A stretch of DNA of 64,000 nt from an uncultured Methylomonas sp. (GTDB taxonomy: Bacteria > Pseudomonadota > Gammaproteobacteria > Methylococcales > Methylomonadaceae), in the NCBI GenBank assembly GCA_936941155.1, contig CAKZJE010000106.1, positions 62,001-126,000 on the forward strand, read 5' to 3'. Position 1 is the first letter of the stretch; each line of letters begins with the position of its first letter. The notes beneath the pieces were generated by a model. The model worked only from the letters and a program-made list of their open reading frames with translations, had not been told where the DNA came from and searched no databases. The position numbers were made by a program, and so were the translations under genes. Below are positions 46,351 to 56,163 of the stretch, in pieces.

Positions 46351-49300
46351 CTAGATTTTGAACTGTTTTACCTGAGTAGTCAGTTCTTGTGACAAGTCTT
46401 GCAAGCCTTTGGTAATGCTCACAACCACACCCGCTCCTTCCACAGTTTGTGCCGCAGCATCTGCTGAAGCGGTGGAAAGTTCTGTTACTTTTTTAGACCG
46501 CACTGCTTGTTCGCCTGTCATTTTACTCATTTCATCAGTACGCACCACAATCCCTGTCATTTCTTGACCGATGTCTGTTGCGCCTTTGTTTGCCTCCGCA
46601 ACCAATGCAGTAATACGCTCTGATTCTTCTAGTAACAATGTCAACGCTTTTTCCGCAGCAACCCGACGTGTTCCTTGCTCACCCGCCATACCAGCAATGT
46701 TTTCAGCCAATTTATTCAACTCTTTCATCAGGTTTTGTACCTGAGCAGTTCCTGTTGCCAATACTGTTGCAGTTTTTTCAATTTCGTCAATCGCCTGCAT
46801 GTTGACTCGACCACCTTCGTCAATTTTAATCAACGATTTTTGTGACTCGTCGGTTAATTTTGATCCGTCTTCAACCCTTGCGCTTGAGTCTTTAATCAAC
46901 TGTGTAATTTCTTTGGCAGCCTCTGAAGAACGTTGTGCTAGTTTACCAACCTCGTCCGCAACCACCGCAAAACCTTTACCATGCGCACCCGCTCTTGCCG
47001 CCTCAATCGCAGCGTTCAAAGCAAGTAAGTTGGTTTGTTCTGCGATTTCGGTGATTACACCGATGATGTCAGAAATTTGCTCGGAAGATTCAGCAATCGC
47101 CTGCATCCCTTCTACCGTTGAAGCTACTGAACGTCTACCTTCTTCAGCCGCTAACAGCGAAGCCTTGCCATGTAAGGTCGCCTGCGCAACCGCTTTGTTC
47201 ATGCTTTCTACCGCGCTGGTGATTGAAGTAACCGCAGTTGATACTTTTGCCACCATCGCGCCTTGCTCTCTTGCAGTTGCCACAACCTGTGCACCTGTTG
47301 CCCCCATTTCAGAAACCCTAGCCATCGTTTCTTTCGCTTCCTTGTTTTGGGTTTTCGCCGCTTCCGATACTTCGCTAACTGATTTTAATAGATTTCTAAC
47401 GGTTTTCGCTGATACTTCCGCCGCTACTTTTTGTCCTTCAGAAGCTTGGTTTACCTTAGCAGCCGTGCTACCCATGTCACCAATAATGCCCACAGATTCT
47501 TTGGCTCGCACCAACTCATTTGCAGCCCTTTCTCTGTTACCAGCGGCACGTTTCGCCACATTTTCCGCACTTTCAGCAACATTCACCGCAGAATTGTTTA
47601 CAACGATAAAGGCTTTGTGAATCACGCTAATCATAGTGTTAAACGCTTTTGACATTGTGCCGATCTCGTCGTTACCCCCTTCTGGAACGGTTAAAGTCAA
47701 ATCACGCTCATTCGCAATCTGCGTAATAACGCTCGCCATTTTTGTAATCGGACCCGCAATAGATGCAGCAACCAATAACGCAATTAAAATAACCGATACC
47801 AATACCACACTACCCATCACACCCATAGTACGAGCAAATCTGGTGACAGGCGCGAAAGCTTCATCTGTATTTTGTTTCGCAATTAACACCCAAGTTAAAT
47901 CACCGTAAATTTTTACAGGTGCGTAGGCGGCAATAATTTCTTTACCCGTGTAACCCATCATGGTTTTTGCATCGGCTTTTTGGAATCCTTCTTCAGTCGC
48001 AACAGTTTTTACTACGCCTGTTTCAGGTTTATCAAATGACGCTTGCAGTTTGTGGTCAGTATCCTGAATCGAGTCAGATCGCATTAAATAATCAGGCCCT
48101 ACAACATAAGACTCGCCTGTTTCACCCAAACCAGTTCGTTCTTGCATGATGGCGTTAATACCATCGGGCGGTAACTGTACGGCCACCGTGAACAAAGTCT
48201 TGCCTTTATCTATAACAGGTTGAGCAACGAAAGCAGCTACCCTGTTACCAGAAGCAGCGTAACGATCGAAGTCTTCAAATGCGAAACCGCGTTTATCGAA
48301 AGATTTTTTTGCCACACGAGCCAGACCGGTGTTTTTATATTGACCAGTGAAAACGTTGGTATTGTAATCTGCCTCATGTGCCACTGTGTAGAAGACCTGA
48401 CCGTCTTCTGCTACTAGCATAATGTCATAATAGTTATAGTCTTTAACATATTTAGCAAAGTAATCCTCTGTTTCACCTTGCGCTTTTGGCGAGATAATCT
48501 CTTCAACCGGTACAGTGGTAATAATACCCCAGTTAAAACCAGGTAATTTGACGGTATCGTAAAGCGATAACTCGTATTTGCCGGTTGCACCAACCTTAAA
48601 GTCAATGCCTGATTGTCCACCAACCGCCGCTTCAACATAACCAATTGCGGCTCTTTCCTCACCGATTTTACCTTCTTTCACCACGCGGTCAGAGCGGTAA
48701 GTAAATTTACCGTTAGGGTCTTTTGCGATTACAAACGATTCACCAGCAGCAGTATAACCAGTTCGTTCCTGAAGAATAGCGTTAATCTCTTCGTTTCTTA
48801 TCTGAAAAGCTGCCGCACCTAAATATGCGCCCGTTTCATCAAATAAGGGTGTTGCCGCAAAAGAAGCGAAAGCTTTTAGCGGCTCGTAAAAAGCAAAGTC
48901 TTCTACTGCCGCTTCAGTACGCGATTTGGCAAAAACTTTTCCTAGCACAGAGTCTTTCAAATTGCCGGTTTTGACATTTTGCCCAACATCAGTACCCGCA
49001 TTAGTTGAGTAAATCACGTTGCCGTTATAGTCAATCAAGATAACGTCTGCCACCGCAAAGTTTTCTTTAATGGACTTCAGACCTTTTTCCCGTGCAGCCT
49101 GTACCGCTTTATACTGCGGACTCGACATACCTAAAGCATAAGCTTGGGTAAATTCTCTGATACCAACAGTAAAACGAATGTTCAAACGGGTATCATCTGT
49201 TAGGTTGATAATCCGGTTATAGTAGTTTTGCACCCGATCGCGTTTTTGCGACTGAATCCCCTCTAACGCCGAGGAAGATTGTTGCCAGAATACTTGCGCC

Positions 49301-49530
49301 GTTTGAGCCAATGTACCCATAACGTCTTTACGCTGCTCAAAGTACATTTCAAGCTGCTTCTTTTTGGTTTCTCGAATACCTTCGAGCTGAGCTGTAATCT
49401 GATTTCTTAACGCGCTATCAGAAGTAAGATAAGCGATAGAACTACCGCCTATGAAAGGAATTAAACCTACCATTAAGAAGAAAGCCAGAAGCTTGATTCT
49501 TAAGTTAAGATCATTGAACCATGTCATCAT
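46351..49530 (-). CDS. Large methyl-accepting chemotaxis-type receptor with tandem sensory domains
   Basis: The 1059 residues are about twice a typical MCP. TM1 is [19 protein letters not shown] near residue 14. The large extracytoplasmic part has two related cache-like halves, with repeated motifs [18 protein letters not shown] (near 250) and [18 protein letters not shown] (near 463). TM2 is [20 protein letters not shown] near 570, followed by a HAMP domain ([20 protein letters not shown]). The signalling tip is [20 protein letters not shown]. No C-terminal CheR/CheB-binding pentapeptide like NWETF is visible; the end is TTQVKQFKI. It is the only receptor gene in the operon. Confidence 0.9.
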   Translation of the reverse strand: MMTWFNDLNLRIKLLAFFLMVGLIPFIGGSSIAYLTSDSALRNQITAQLEGIRETKKKQLEMYFEQRKDVMGTLAQTAQVFWQQSSSALEGIQSQKRDRVQNYYNRIINLTDDTRLNIRFTVGIREFTQAYALGMSSPQYKAVQAAREKGLKSIKENFAVADVILIDYNGNVIYSTNAGTDVGQNVKTGNLKDSVLGKVFAKSRTEAAVEDFAFYEPLKAFASFAATPLFDETGAYLGAAAFQIRNEEINAILQERTGYTAAGESFVIAKDPNGKFTYRSDRVVKEGKIGEERAAIGYVEAAVGGQSGIDFKVGATGKYELSLYDTVKLPGFNWGIITTVPVEEIISPKAQGETEDYFAKYVKDYNYYDIMLVAEDGQVFYTVAHEADYNTNVFTGQYKNTGLARVAKKSFDKRGFAFEDFDRYAASGNRVAAFVAQPVIDKGKTLFTVAVQLPPDGINAIMQERTGLGETGESYVVGPDYLMRSDSIQDTDHKLQASFDKPETGVVKTVATEEGFQKADAKTMMGYTGKEIIAAYAPVKIYGDLTWVLIAKQNTDEAFAPVTRFARTMGVMGSVVLVSVILIALLVAASIAGPITKMASVITQIANERDLTLTVPEGGNDEIGTMSKAFNTMISVIHKAFIVVNNSAVNVAESAENVAKRAAGNRERAANELVRAKESVGIIGDMGSTAAKVNQASEGQKVAAEVSAKTVRNLLKSVSEVSEAAKTQNKEAKETMARVSEMGATGAQVVATAREQGAMVAKVSTAVTSITSAVESMNKAVAQATLHGKASLLAAEEGRRSVASTVEGMQAIAESSEQISDIIGVITEIAEQTNLLALNAAIEAARAGAHGKGFAVVADEVGKLAQRSSEAAKEITQLIKDSSARVEDGSKLTDESQKSLIKIDEGGRVNMQAIDEIEKTATVLATGTAQVQNLMKELNKLAENIAGMAGEQGTRRVAAEKALTLLLEESERITALVAEANKGATDIGQEMTGIVVRTDEMSKMTGEQAVRSKKVTELSTASADAAAQTVEGAGVVVSITKGLQDLSQELTTQVKQFKI

Positions 49531-49566
49531 TATGGATTCTCCGCTTGAATAAACATTTTATTAGAC

Positions 49567-50628
49567 TTAAAAATTTAATTTGGGTAAAAATTTCACGATT
49601 TCTGCGGCTATTTCCGTGTCCGCCACCACAACTTCCGCTTCACACATATCTAAAGCTGATAATGCCATGCCTTTGTACAAACAGCTGACCGGAGCTTGAA
49701 TAATTGCGCCGCCCCCTACGCGCACAATCTCTTCCAATCCTTCTGACCCGTCTGTACCTTCACCTGATAACACCACGCCTAGCGAATATCTTCCGACCGT
49801 TTCTGCCACTGAAAACATCAACATATCAATGGTGCCGCGACGCGAAGAAAAAGGAGCTGGACTGACATAAGAAACTACACTACCGCGCTGCCCGTGTACT
49901 GTGACGTATTCTTCACCAGAACTTATATAACAAACACCTGCTTCGAGCAAGGTATTGTTCTGCGGTCTTTGTACTTTCACGGCGGTATATTGATTAAGAT
50001 ATTTAATAAATCCGTCAACATGAGCGGATGTTTCATAAAATATCACCATATACGCTGTTGCAGGATAAGGTGTGAGTCGCAAAATGATTTTTAATAATGT
50101 TCCGTATCCGCCTTCTGCTACACCTAAGGCAACAATATTTTTACAAGCTTTTTGCAACGGCAATCCTAATTCAATCTTAGCTTTAGGATTCACTCTAATA
50201 TATTGAATCGCATTAACTTTAACTCTTGCAGCTAACCGTATTTTTTGAATAATTTGTCGGGCTTGATTTTTTAAAACCTCACTATTTTCAAGTTTAGAAG
50301 GTTTAGCAATAAAGTCAATTGCACCATATCTCAGTGCGTCAAAAGTAATATCCGCGCCTTCTTGTGCTAAAGAGCTGAGCATAACGGTCGGCACAGGACT
50401 AAAAATCATAATGTGCTTAAGCGTTGTCAGCCCATTCATGCCCGGCATAATAATATCAAGCGTCACCAAGTCTGGCTTAAGCTTTGGAATCAGTGCCAAT
50501 GCTTCTGCGCCGCTGCTTGCTTGCCCTACCACTTGCAAGTCATCGCTGCTATTAATGATGTCAACAATTGCTTGCCGGATAAGACTGGAATCGTCAACGA
50601 CTAAAATTTTATAAAGTGCTTTTGCCAT
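49567..50628 (-). CDS. CheB-like response regulator with degenerate methylesterase domain (copy 2)
   Basis: The 353 residues begin with a receiver domain (ILVVDDSSLIRQAI, phospho-Asp in LVTLDIIMPGMNGL). The CheB catalytic-domain order is kept, but the Ser of GASTGG is gone in NIVALGVAEGGYGTL, the His site is a Tyr in VIFYETSAHVDGFI, and only the Asp near VVLSGEGTDGSEG remains. It shares about the same layout as the copy at 41257-42315, so the two are paralogues with independent or common loss. It follows the PatA-like gene by 2 bases. Methylesterase and deamidase activity is unlikely; the domain may be a CheW/receptor-binding or phosphate-sink module. Confidence 0.83.
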   Translation of the reverse strand: MAKALYKILVVDDSSLIRQAIVDIINSSDDLQVVGQASSGAEALALIPKLKPDLVTLDIIMPGMNGLTTLKHIMIFSPVPTVMLSSLAQEGADITFDALRYGAIDFIAKPSKLENSEVLKNQARQIIQKIRLAARVKVNAIQYIRVNPKAKIELGLPLQKACKNIVALGVAEGGYGTLLKIILRLTPYPATAYMVIFYETSAHVDGFIKYLNQYTAVKVQRPQNNTLLEAGVCYISSGEEYVTVHGQRGSVVSYVSPAPFSSRRGTIDMLMFSVAETVGRYSLGVVLSGEGTDGSEGLEEIVRVGGGAIIQAPVSCLYKGMALSALDMCEAEVVVADTEIAAEIVKFLPKLNF

Positions 50629-50630
50629 GA

Positions 50631-52862
50631 CTATTTATTTAAGTATTTGCGAACAACCATTAATAGTTGATCCGGTTGAAAAGGTTTTGTCAGATACTCA
50701 TTTGCATCCGATACCTTTCCTTTTAGTTTGTCAAACAAACTATCACGCGAAGTCAACATCACCACTGGCAATTTTTCAAACATTGGCTTTTGTCTGATTT
50801 CAGCCAATATTTCATAGCCATCTTTACCCGGTAAAATAATATCTAACAACACTAAATCAGGATTTCTTTCTTCTATATCTGTCAGAGCTTCAAACGCATT
50901 TTTGGCTTCAAAAACGTGATAACCACTCGCTATTAATGTTCTGGCAATCACTTTACGAGTCACCATACTATCTTCAACAACCAGAATTTTTTGTTGATGT
51001 GCCGATGCACTATAAACCATGCTATGACTTTCGTGATGCAAATGATCTGTAGTGGCTAACGCCAATCCCATGGAATTCATGTAATCGTGCAAAATCTTGC
51101 TCTGCATCAGCAAGGCATTATTTTCAGACGTTTGTTTAGAAATTTCATGCAGTTGATCTAAGCCTTCTTGATAATATTTGCGATTAAGATAAGCCATTGC
51201 CAAATAAAAACGCAGGTAAAGATTTTGCTTCCCTAACTGTTCTTGTTGTAAGGCATTGGAATATCGCTCAATAGCTTTGTCTAATACATCAAATTTCGCT
51301 TTTCCGACCAGTTTAAAAAAATCAGGCGTAATAAAAAAATGCGCTTTGCAATGAGGGCATTCAACGTCCTGCTCATCGGTTGGCATCCAACAAAATGGGC
51401 AGCGTAAAACAAAGTCGCCTTTGATTATTTTTTTCGCTTGGGTAAATTTTTTTATCTCTTCGATTAAATCAGGATTTCTGGCATTGAGATGTGCGGCTTT
51501 TTTTAATGCAATTTCTATCGCAGTCATGTTATGAACAACACGCGACAACCAAAGCCAGCCTTTAAAATTATCTTCATAACTGATTAGAATTTGACACAAC
51601 AACTGCTCGGCACTGCTGGGGTCAAAACTTTCGGCAAGATGAATTGCTTTTGCAATCAACACAATTTCATCGGATTTACTCATTGTAGGTTTATGTAACT
51701 GGGAAAGAGGTGCTTCTTGCAGCTTTTCCACCTCTTTTACCAACACATCAACCGTTTGATGAATTTTTCGAGAAACGCCCTCCTGTGCTACACCTCTAAA
51801 TACCATGTAATCGGCAACCCATTGCATCATTTCCATTGCAACCACTTTGCCATTCATATCGCACTGCACAGCGTTAGTTAAAATCCCTTTGTCAAAATAA
51901 AATCCACCGACTTTTTCTTTTTCCCGTACTTCCAGCAAACCAGTTTTGCCTGACTTTTCCAGCAAATGCAAAACATCTAACAAGGTAACTGAGTTACCTA
52001 TATTGCCTGCCTGCTCAAGTTGTACAGCTAATCTGTTCAGCAAATTTGCATCAAGCTCATTTTGTCCACTATGCGTAGTAATACAAAGAGCTAAACACAA
52101 AGGATTTAAGCGGATTTTTTTCTGCGAGCCTTTTAATCCAGCTAAAACAGCGTCCTGACTTTTTAAATTGTATTGTTTGATAAACGTGACAATGCCTTGC
52201 TTAAAAAACTGTTGTTGTTCAAGGCTTAAGGTTTGTTTGGCGATTTTTTCGATAACAGCATTTAACTCTTTAAAATCAACTGAATTGATAATCTCTTTCA
52301 AGTAATCCAAATAAACAATTCTAGCAACGGGGCCTATCAGAACGGCTAATTGTTCTTCAATACCAACCATGCCGGTTACAGCAAGAATCTCTGGAATTTG
52401 TTGTGCAACCTCTGAAACCTGATAGCTCGATGGCACTTCAATATTTAAAGGATTATGTTGTTGCGTGCGTTCAACTGATTCAGGTTTTTCTGCTACCGCT
52501 TGGGTAATATGCGTGGGTTGAGTTTGTGCAGTAGCTGATTGCATACCAGCCACTAACAGCCGAAAGATTTCTTCTGTTGATAACGCAATTTTAGGTGCAG
52601 TGTCAGATGCTTGTCCTAAGCGACTGGAAAAAGAAGCCTGTCCTTGTTTGATAGTTTTAATTAATGCAAGAGCGGCCTCGCCCGTTTGACCTTTGAAAAT
52701 AACATCAAAAATCACGCCTTGTTCAAGCACTAACTTGGCTGAATGCTCTGAGCCGTCATTAATAAACATAGTGCCCGTTCTGTTTTCTTTACACAAACGC
52801 TGTAAAGTTAAAAGCAGCTCACGATAATTTAATAATCGCACGGTAGATGTGTCTTGCTGCAT
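50631..52862 (-). CDS. PatA-like DUF4388/receiver protein of the chemosensory operon
   Basis: From ATG 52862, with ribosome-binding site GGGAG 9 bases upstream, the protein has 743 residues. It has an N-terminal DUF4388 domain (NRTGTMFINDGSEHSAKLVL, residues 25-80) and a second near 295-360 (LLEKSGKTGLLEVREKEKVG). A helical stretch follows, then a zinc-ribbon-like CPFCWMPTDEQDVECPHC near 490 and TPR-like helices. A C-terminal receiver domain starts ILVVEDSMVTRKVIARTL (phospho-Asp in LVLLDIILPGKDG). DUF4388/REC proteins of the PatA type act in gliding or heterocyst signalling. It is the first gene of the operon. Confidence 0.82.
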   Translation of the reverse strand: MQQDTSTVRLLNYRELLLTLQRLCKENRTGTMFINDGSEHSAKLVLEQGVIFDVIFKGQTGEAALALIKTIKQGQASFSSRLGQASDTAPKIALSTEEIFRLLVAGMQSATAQTQPTHITQAVAEKPESVERTQQHNPLNIEVPSSYQVSEVAQQIPEILAVTGMVGIEEQLAVLIGPVARIVYLDYLKEIINSVDFKELNAVIEKIAKQTLSLEQQQFFKQGIVTFIKQYNLKSQDAVLAGLKGSQKKIRLNPLCLALCITTHSGQNELDANLLNRLAVQLEQAGNIGNSVTLLDVLHLLEKSGKTGLLEVREKEKVGGFYFDKGILTNAVQCDMNGKVVAMEMMQWVADYMVFRGVAQEGVSRKIHQTVDVLVKEVEKLQEAPLSQLHKPTMSKSDEIVLIAKAIHLAESFDPSSAEQLLCQILISYEDNFKGWLWLSRVVHNMTAIEIALKKAAHLNARNPDLIEEIKKFTQAKKIIKGDFVLRCPFCWMPTDEQDVECPHCKAHFFITPDFFKLVGKAKFDVLDKAIERYSNALQQEQLGKQNLYLRFYLAMAYLNRKYYQEGLDQLHEISKQTSENNALLMQSKILHDYMNSMGLALATTDHLHHESHSMVYSASAHQQKILVVEDSMVTRKVIARTLIASGYHVFEAKNAFEALTDIEERNPDLVLLDIILPGKDGYEILAEIRQKPMFEKLPVVMLTSRDSLFDKLKGKVSDANEYLTKPFQPDQLLMVVRKYLNK

Positions 52863-53143
52863 TAAGAAATCTCCCATTGCTCGAATGAAAAACAAATTTT
52901 CAACATAACTTATGATTTCCGATCAATCTAACTTACGGTCTGTAAGTGATAAGTATAGTTAAAAAAGCGAATTTCTTAACTTAATTCTTTTTAAGTTTTA
53001 AGAATAATGCCAATCTCACTTAGCATCAAAAATACGTTATTTTTACAAGGTAATGACACCATAATAGTGCAATCGTTTAGTGGGGTCAAAAGTAGATTGA
53101 TTGAATAGATAGAATAAGACTGCGGAAAATCAATTGCCGAGAG

Positions 53144-53449
53144 TTAAAAATGCACTTGCGCATCCCAACTGATGATATGTTTTAAGCCTAAGCGAGTTTG
53201 TAATATATTGATAGCCTTAATTACTTTTTCGGGTTCATCATAAAACTCCAATATCAATGGCAGTTCTAAAGAAAGGCTTAATAACGATGAAGTGTGCACT
53301 TGTCGATCAGCACCAAAGCCTGCAATGCCGCGCAATACAGTGACCCCAGTGATTTTTTCTTCATCATGCAAAATATTTAAAGCTAAATTAAGGTGATCAT
53401 GTCCTTCTAAAGCATAGACTCGCGCCATAGTCACTTGTTTTACATTCAT
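53144..53449 (-). CDS. DUF190 protein next to a CrcB channel
   Basis: The 101 residues (VYALEGHDHLNLALNILHDE, then GITGVTVLRGIAGFGADR-like, here KITGVTVLRGIAGFGADR) match DUF190. Their family is repeatedly found beside crcB and may regulate fluoride transport as a PII-like protein. It starts 4 bases inside the crcB gene's 3' end, so the pair is translationally coupled. It lacks any membrane segment. Confidence 0.85.
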   Translation of the reverse strand: MNVKQVTMARVYALEGHDHLNLALNILHDEEKITGVTVLRGIAGFGADRQVHTSSLLSLSLELPLILEFYDEPEKVIKAINILQTRLGLKHIISWDAQVHF

Positions 53450-54153
53450 ATTTGTTTACCCGTTAATAATCCTAACCACACGGTTAATCCGCATATTCCC
53501 GCATTCACCACAAATACCAATAACATTGAATTGATATTTGCTTGAAACGAATGACTTTGTTCAAGTAAATACAATAACAAATACAAACTTGATAACGTAG
53601 CAAATGCACCAATCACCAACAATAAAATTGCGGCTTGATATTCCATCGTCAACGAAACTTTATGCAGCAAAATCGCACAAACCAAACCGATTAAAAATGC
53701 CACTAACGCATTCGCCAACAACAATGCGTAAGGAAACATCCAGCCCATCCAATGGAATACGCCACCAGAATACAAAAACAGCGTTCTGCCTGCTAATAAT
53801 CCTAGCCAAGTCGCAAATAAACAAGCACAAACGCTAATCAAAACATTTAATCCCGCCTTAGGCAGATTTCCTTGTTCAATCAACAACAAAGTTTCCAAAG
53901 AAAATGTTGAAAATGTGGTAAATCCGCCTAATACGCCAACCAAAATTGCAGACCGATATTCCACACCAAAGGTGATGCGTTGCAAAATCAATACTTCTGC
54001 CAGAAATCCAATTAAAAGCGAGCCGATTAAATTAACTGCAAGTGTACCATAGGGGAAACTACGCCCTAGCCATTGATATACCCCGCTAGACACTAAAAAA
54101 CGGAGCACTGAGCCAAACGCACCGCCTAAAGCGATACCGACTAATTGATTCAT
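53446..54153 (-). CDS. crcB: Fused double CrcB/Fluc fluoride channel with a degenerate second half
   Basis: A typical CrcB is about 125 residues with four helices and works as an antiparallel dimer. This protein has 235 residues. Half 1 is canonical: GGAFGSVLRFLVSSGVYQW, SFPYGTLAVNLIGSLLIGF, then GGFTTFSTFSLET near residue 75. Half 2 repeats the order (VFHWMGWMFPYALLLANALV, then MEYQAAILLLVIGAFATLSS) but lacks the GGxxGxxxRF helix and the TTFSTFS motif. I count four helices plus three, so the second half would be inverted in the membrane relative to the first, as the fluoride channel needs. The DUF190 gene follows. Confidence 0.85.
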   Translation of the reverse strand: MNQLVGIALGGAFGSVLRFLVSSGVYQWLGRSFPYGTLAVNLIGSLLIGFLAEVLILQRITFGVEYRSAILVGVLGGFTTFSTFSLETLLLIEQGNLPKAGLNVLISVCACLFATWLGLLAGRTLFLYSGGVFHWMGWMFPYALLLANALVAFLIGLVCAILLHKVSLTMEYQAAILLLVIGAFATLSSLYLLLYLLEQSHSFQANINSMLLVFVVNAGICGLTVWLGLLTGKQI

Positions 54154-54181
54154 GGTAAATAAGAATTGTGTGTTTTAAATC

Positions 54182-54295
54182 CTCACCTTACGCAAAAATA
54201 AACCTAGCCAACGAAGAATCAATAACTTAGAAAACACCAAAATTTTGCAACCTATTGATTTTTCGTAATCAGAAATATTTTTTGCGTAAGGTGAG
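54182..54295. mobile_element. MITE of 114 bp with terminal repeats and 7-bp target duplication
   Basis: The left end CTCACCTTACGCAAAAATA (54182-54200) is inverted at the right end TATTTTTTGCGTAAGGTGAG (54276-54295). The element is flanked on both sides by TTAAATC (54175-54181 and 54296-54302), a direct target duplication. It has no coding capacity. It lies between the crcB start and the decarboxylase gene, within the crcB upstream region. Confidence 0.85.
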
Positions 54296-54448
54296 TTAAA
54301 TCGTTTTTGCAGATTTCGCGTTCTTTCAGAACATTTGCAAAACAAAAAGGGGAGAATTTGCTGAAAATAAATTAAAGTTATGTGATTTTAATTTTTAAGA
54401 CACTGGAATCGCAAAACAGATTTGCAATAACAAAAGATGGTGATTTTA

Positions 54449-54485
54449 AAATTAGGCTGCTTATTTTTTTAAAGCAGCCTAATTT
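54449..54485 (-). terminator. Hairpin terminator behind the decarboxylase gene
   Basis: AAATTAGGCTGCTT (54449-54462) and AAGCAGCCTAATTT (54472-54485) form a 14-bp perfect stem with a 9-base loop. It lies 20 bases beyond the stop of the minus-strand decarboxylase gene, followed by AT-rich DNA. Confidence 0.75.
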
Positions 54486-54505
54486 AAAACCTAGATTATG
54501 ATGCG

Positions 54506-55678
54506 TTAAACGTAATAATCTTTTAAAGGAGGAAAGCCGTTAAACTCAATCGCACTGTAAGTTGTGGTATACGCGCCTGTTGAAAACCAATACATTCTGT
54601 CGCCAATGGCTAAATTGAGCGGCAAGCCGTATTTATAGTTCTCATACATAATATCCGCACTATCACAGGTGGGCCCTGCAATAACAACCTCTTCTAGTTC
54701 GCCAGTTTTTTCGGTATAAATCGGATATTTAATAGATTCATCTAAAGTTTCGATTAATCCTGAAAATTTACCCACATCCGTGTAAATCCAACGATGCAAA
54801 GAGGTGCGTGCTTTACGCGAAATCAACACTACTTCACTGACTAAAATGCCTGCGTTAGAAATCAACGAGCGACCGGGTTCTAAAATAATTTCAGGAAAAT
54901 CATCGCCAAAATCTTCTTGAATAAAACGAATAATTTCCTGCGCATACGTCGCTAAATCATTGGTTTTAGTAATATAGTTAGCAGGAAAACCGCCGCCTAA
55001 GTTAATCATTTTAAGCGTGATACCGTCTTCTTCTTGCAGACGCTCAAAAATCACTTTCACTTTGCCAATCGCCGCATCCCAGCTATCAATATCACGTTGT
55101 TGTGAACCCACATGAAAAGACACACCATACGGGTTTAGTCCTAAATCACGCGCCAAAATCAATAAATCCATTGCCATATCATTTTGGCAACCAAATTTGC
55201 GTGATAACGGCCAATCAGCGGTATAACTACCTTCGGTTAAAATTCGGACATAAATTTTAGAGCCTGGAGCTGCTTTGGCAATGTTGCGTAAATCGGCTTC
55301 AGAGTCTGTTGCAAACATACGCACGCCTTTATCATAAAAATAGCGAATATCTTTGCTTTTTTTAATGGTGTTACCATAACTACAACGCTCGGGTGAAACC
55401 CCTAGGTTTAACACTTTATTGAGTTCGTAAATTGAAGCAATGTCAAAACTTGAACCCTTGTCACTCAGCAACTTAAGAATTTCAGGAGCTGGGTTTGCCT
55501 TCACCGCATAATAGATGTTAGCAAAGGGGAAATTTCCCGTTAACTCATCATAGTTACGGTCAACAGTTGCAGTATCAATCACTACAAACGGGGTTTCTTT
55601 TGTATCAGCAAAAGCCTTCATGCGGCTAAAGGTTGCCTGATCATAGTAATCTTCCACTTTAATAGACTGATTGCTCAT
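54506..55678 (-). CDS. Type III PLP-dependent decarboxylase (ornithine/lysine type)
   Basis: These fold-III enzymes decarboxylate ornithine, lysine or diaminopimelate-like substrates for polyamine synthesis. The 390 residues have the PLP Lys in IYYAVKANPAPEILK near residue 58, FDIASIYELNKVL, the HVGSQ motif (SFHVGSQQRDIDSWD) near 192, and EPGRSLISNAG for phosphate binding. The catalytic Cys region is GPTCDSADIMYENY near 336. It fits ornithine decarboxylase-type enzymes better than arginine or diaminopimelate decarboxylase; substrate choice is uncertain. A hairpin terminator lies 20 bases beyond its stop. Confidence 0.85.
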   Translation of the reverse strand: MSNQSIKVEDYYDQATFSRMKAFADTKETPFVVIDTATVDRNYDELTGNFPFANIYYAVKANPAPEILKLLSDKGSSFDIASIYELNKVLNLGVSPERCSYGNTIKKSKDIRYFYDKGVRMFATDSEADLRNIAKAAPGSKIYVRILTEGSYTADWPLSRKFGCQNDMAMDLLILARDLGLNPYGVSFHVGSQQRDIDSWDAAIGKVKVIFERLQEEDGITLKMINLGGGFPANYITKTNDLATYAQEIIRFIQEDFGDDFPEIILEPGRSLISNAGILVSEVVLISRKARTSLHRWIYTDVGKFSGLIETLDESIKYPIYTEKTGELEEVVIAGPTCDSADIMYENYKYGLPLNLAIGDRMYWFSTGAYTTTYSAIEFNGFPPLKDYYV

Positions 55679-56163
55679 TAGCGGGGGGAACTCCTTAACG
55701 ATAAAATAGGTGACAGAATCTTTTTAAGTGTCAACTTGTTGGGTAATAATCTTAAAAAGCGGGGTATTCTATAGCAGAACTCTCTGTATGCAAGGAACAT
55801 TTCTTTCTTTGCGCTCAGCTGCGAAAAATATAGCATTTTTTTTCGTTGGCAATATGACAGTTTGATGACAAAAACATCTCTATTTACAGAGAGTTAATGG
55901 TCATTTTTTTGCGCAGCATTATTGAATATTTTGTGAAGATAATCATCGCTGTTTTAGCTATAGTCGTTACGTTTTGCGTTAACGTTTTAAATCATCATAA
56001 TAACCTCTTTTAAGATAATTTAATCATTTAAAATCAAAAACTTGCATTCTTAAACATTGCAAAAATGAGATGCAGCTAAATTTGTATGCACAAAATTAAG
56101 TTTTAATTCAGATAAAATCACTGCTCTCAATCATTCCATAAAGACTAGCCTCCCCAAAAAACT
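55679..56163. other. Intergenic region between divergent genes
   Basis: No gene is seen in 485 bp between the divergent decarboxylase and MtaD genes. On the minus strand TTGACA (around 55732) and CCTATT-like sequence at suitable spacing could be a promoter for the decarboxylase gene, but it is a weak match. The segment also has an inverted repeat CTTTTTAAG/CTTAAAAAG around 55720-55760. Confidence 0.4.

Noticed and set aside
46799-47620. 273-residue plus-strand frame inside the receptor gene
   Set aside because: It is antisense to the highly conserved signalling domain, and its Ala/Ser/Thr-rich composition mirrors the receptor codons.
54154-54505. Fluoride riboswitch upstream of crcB
   Set aside because: I looked for the conserved pseudoknot segments and saw none; the region holds a MITE instead.
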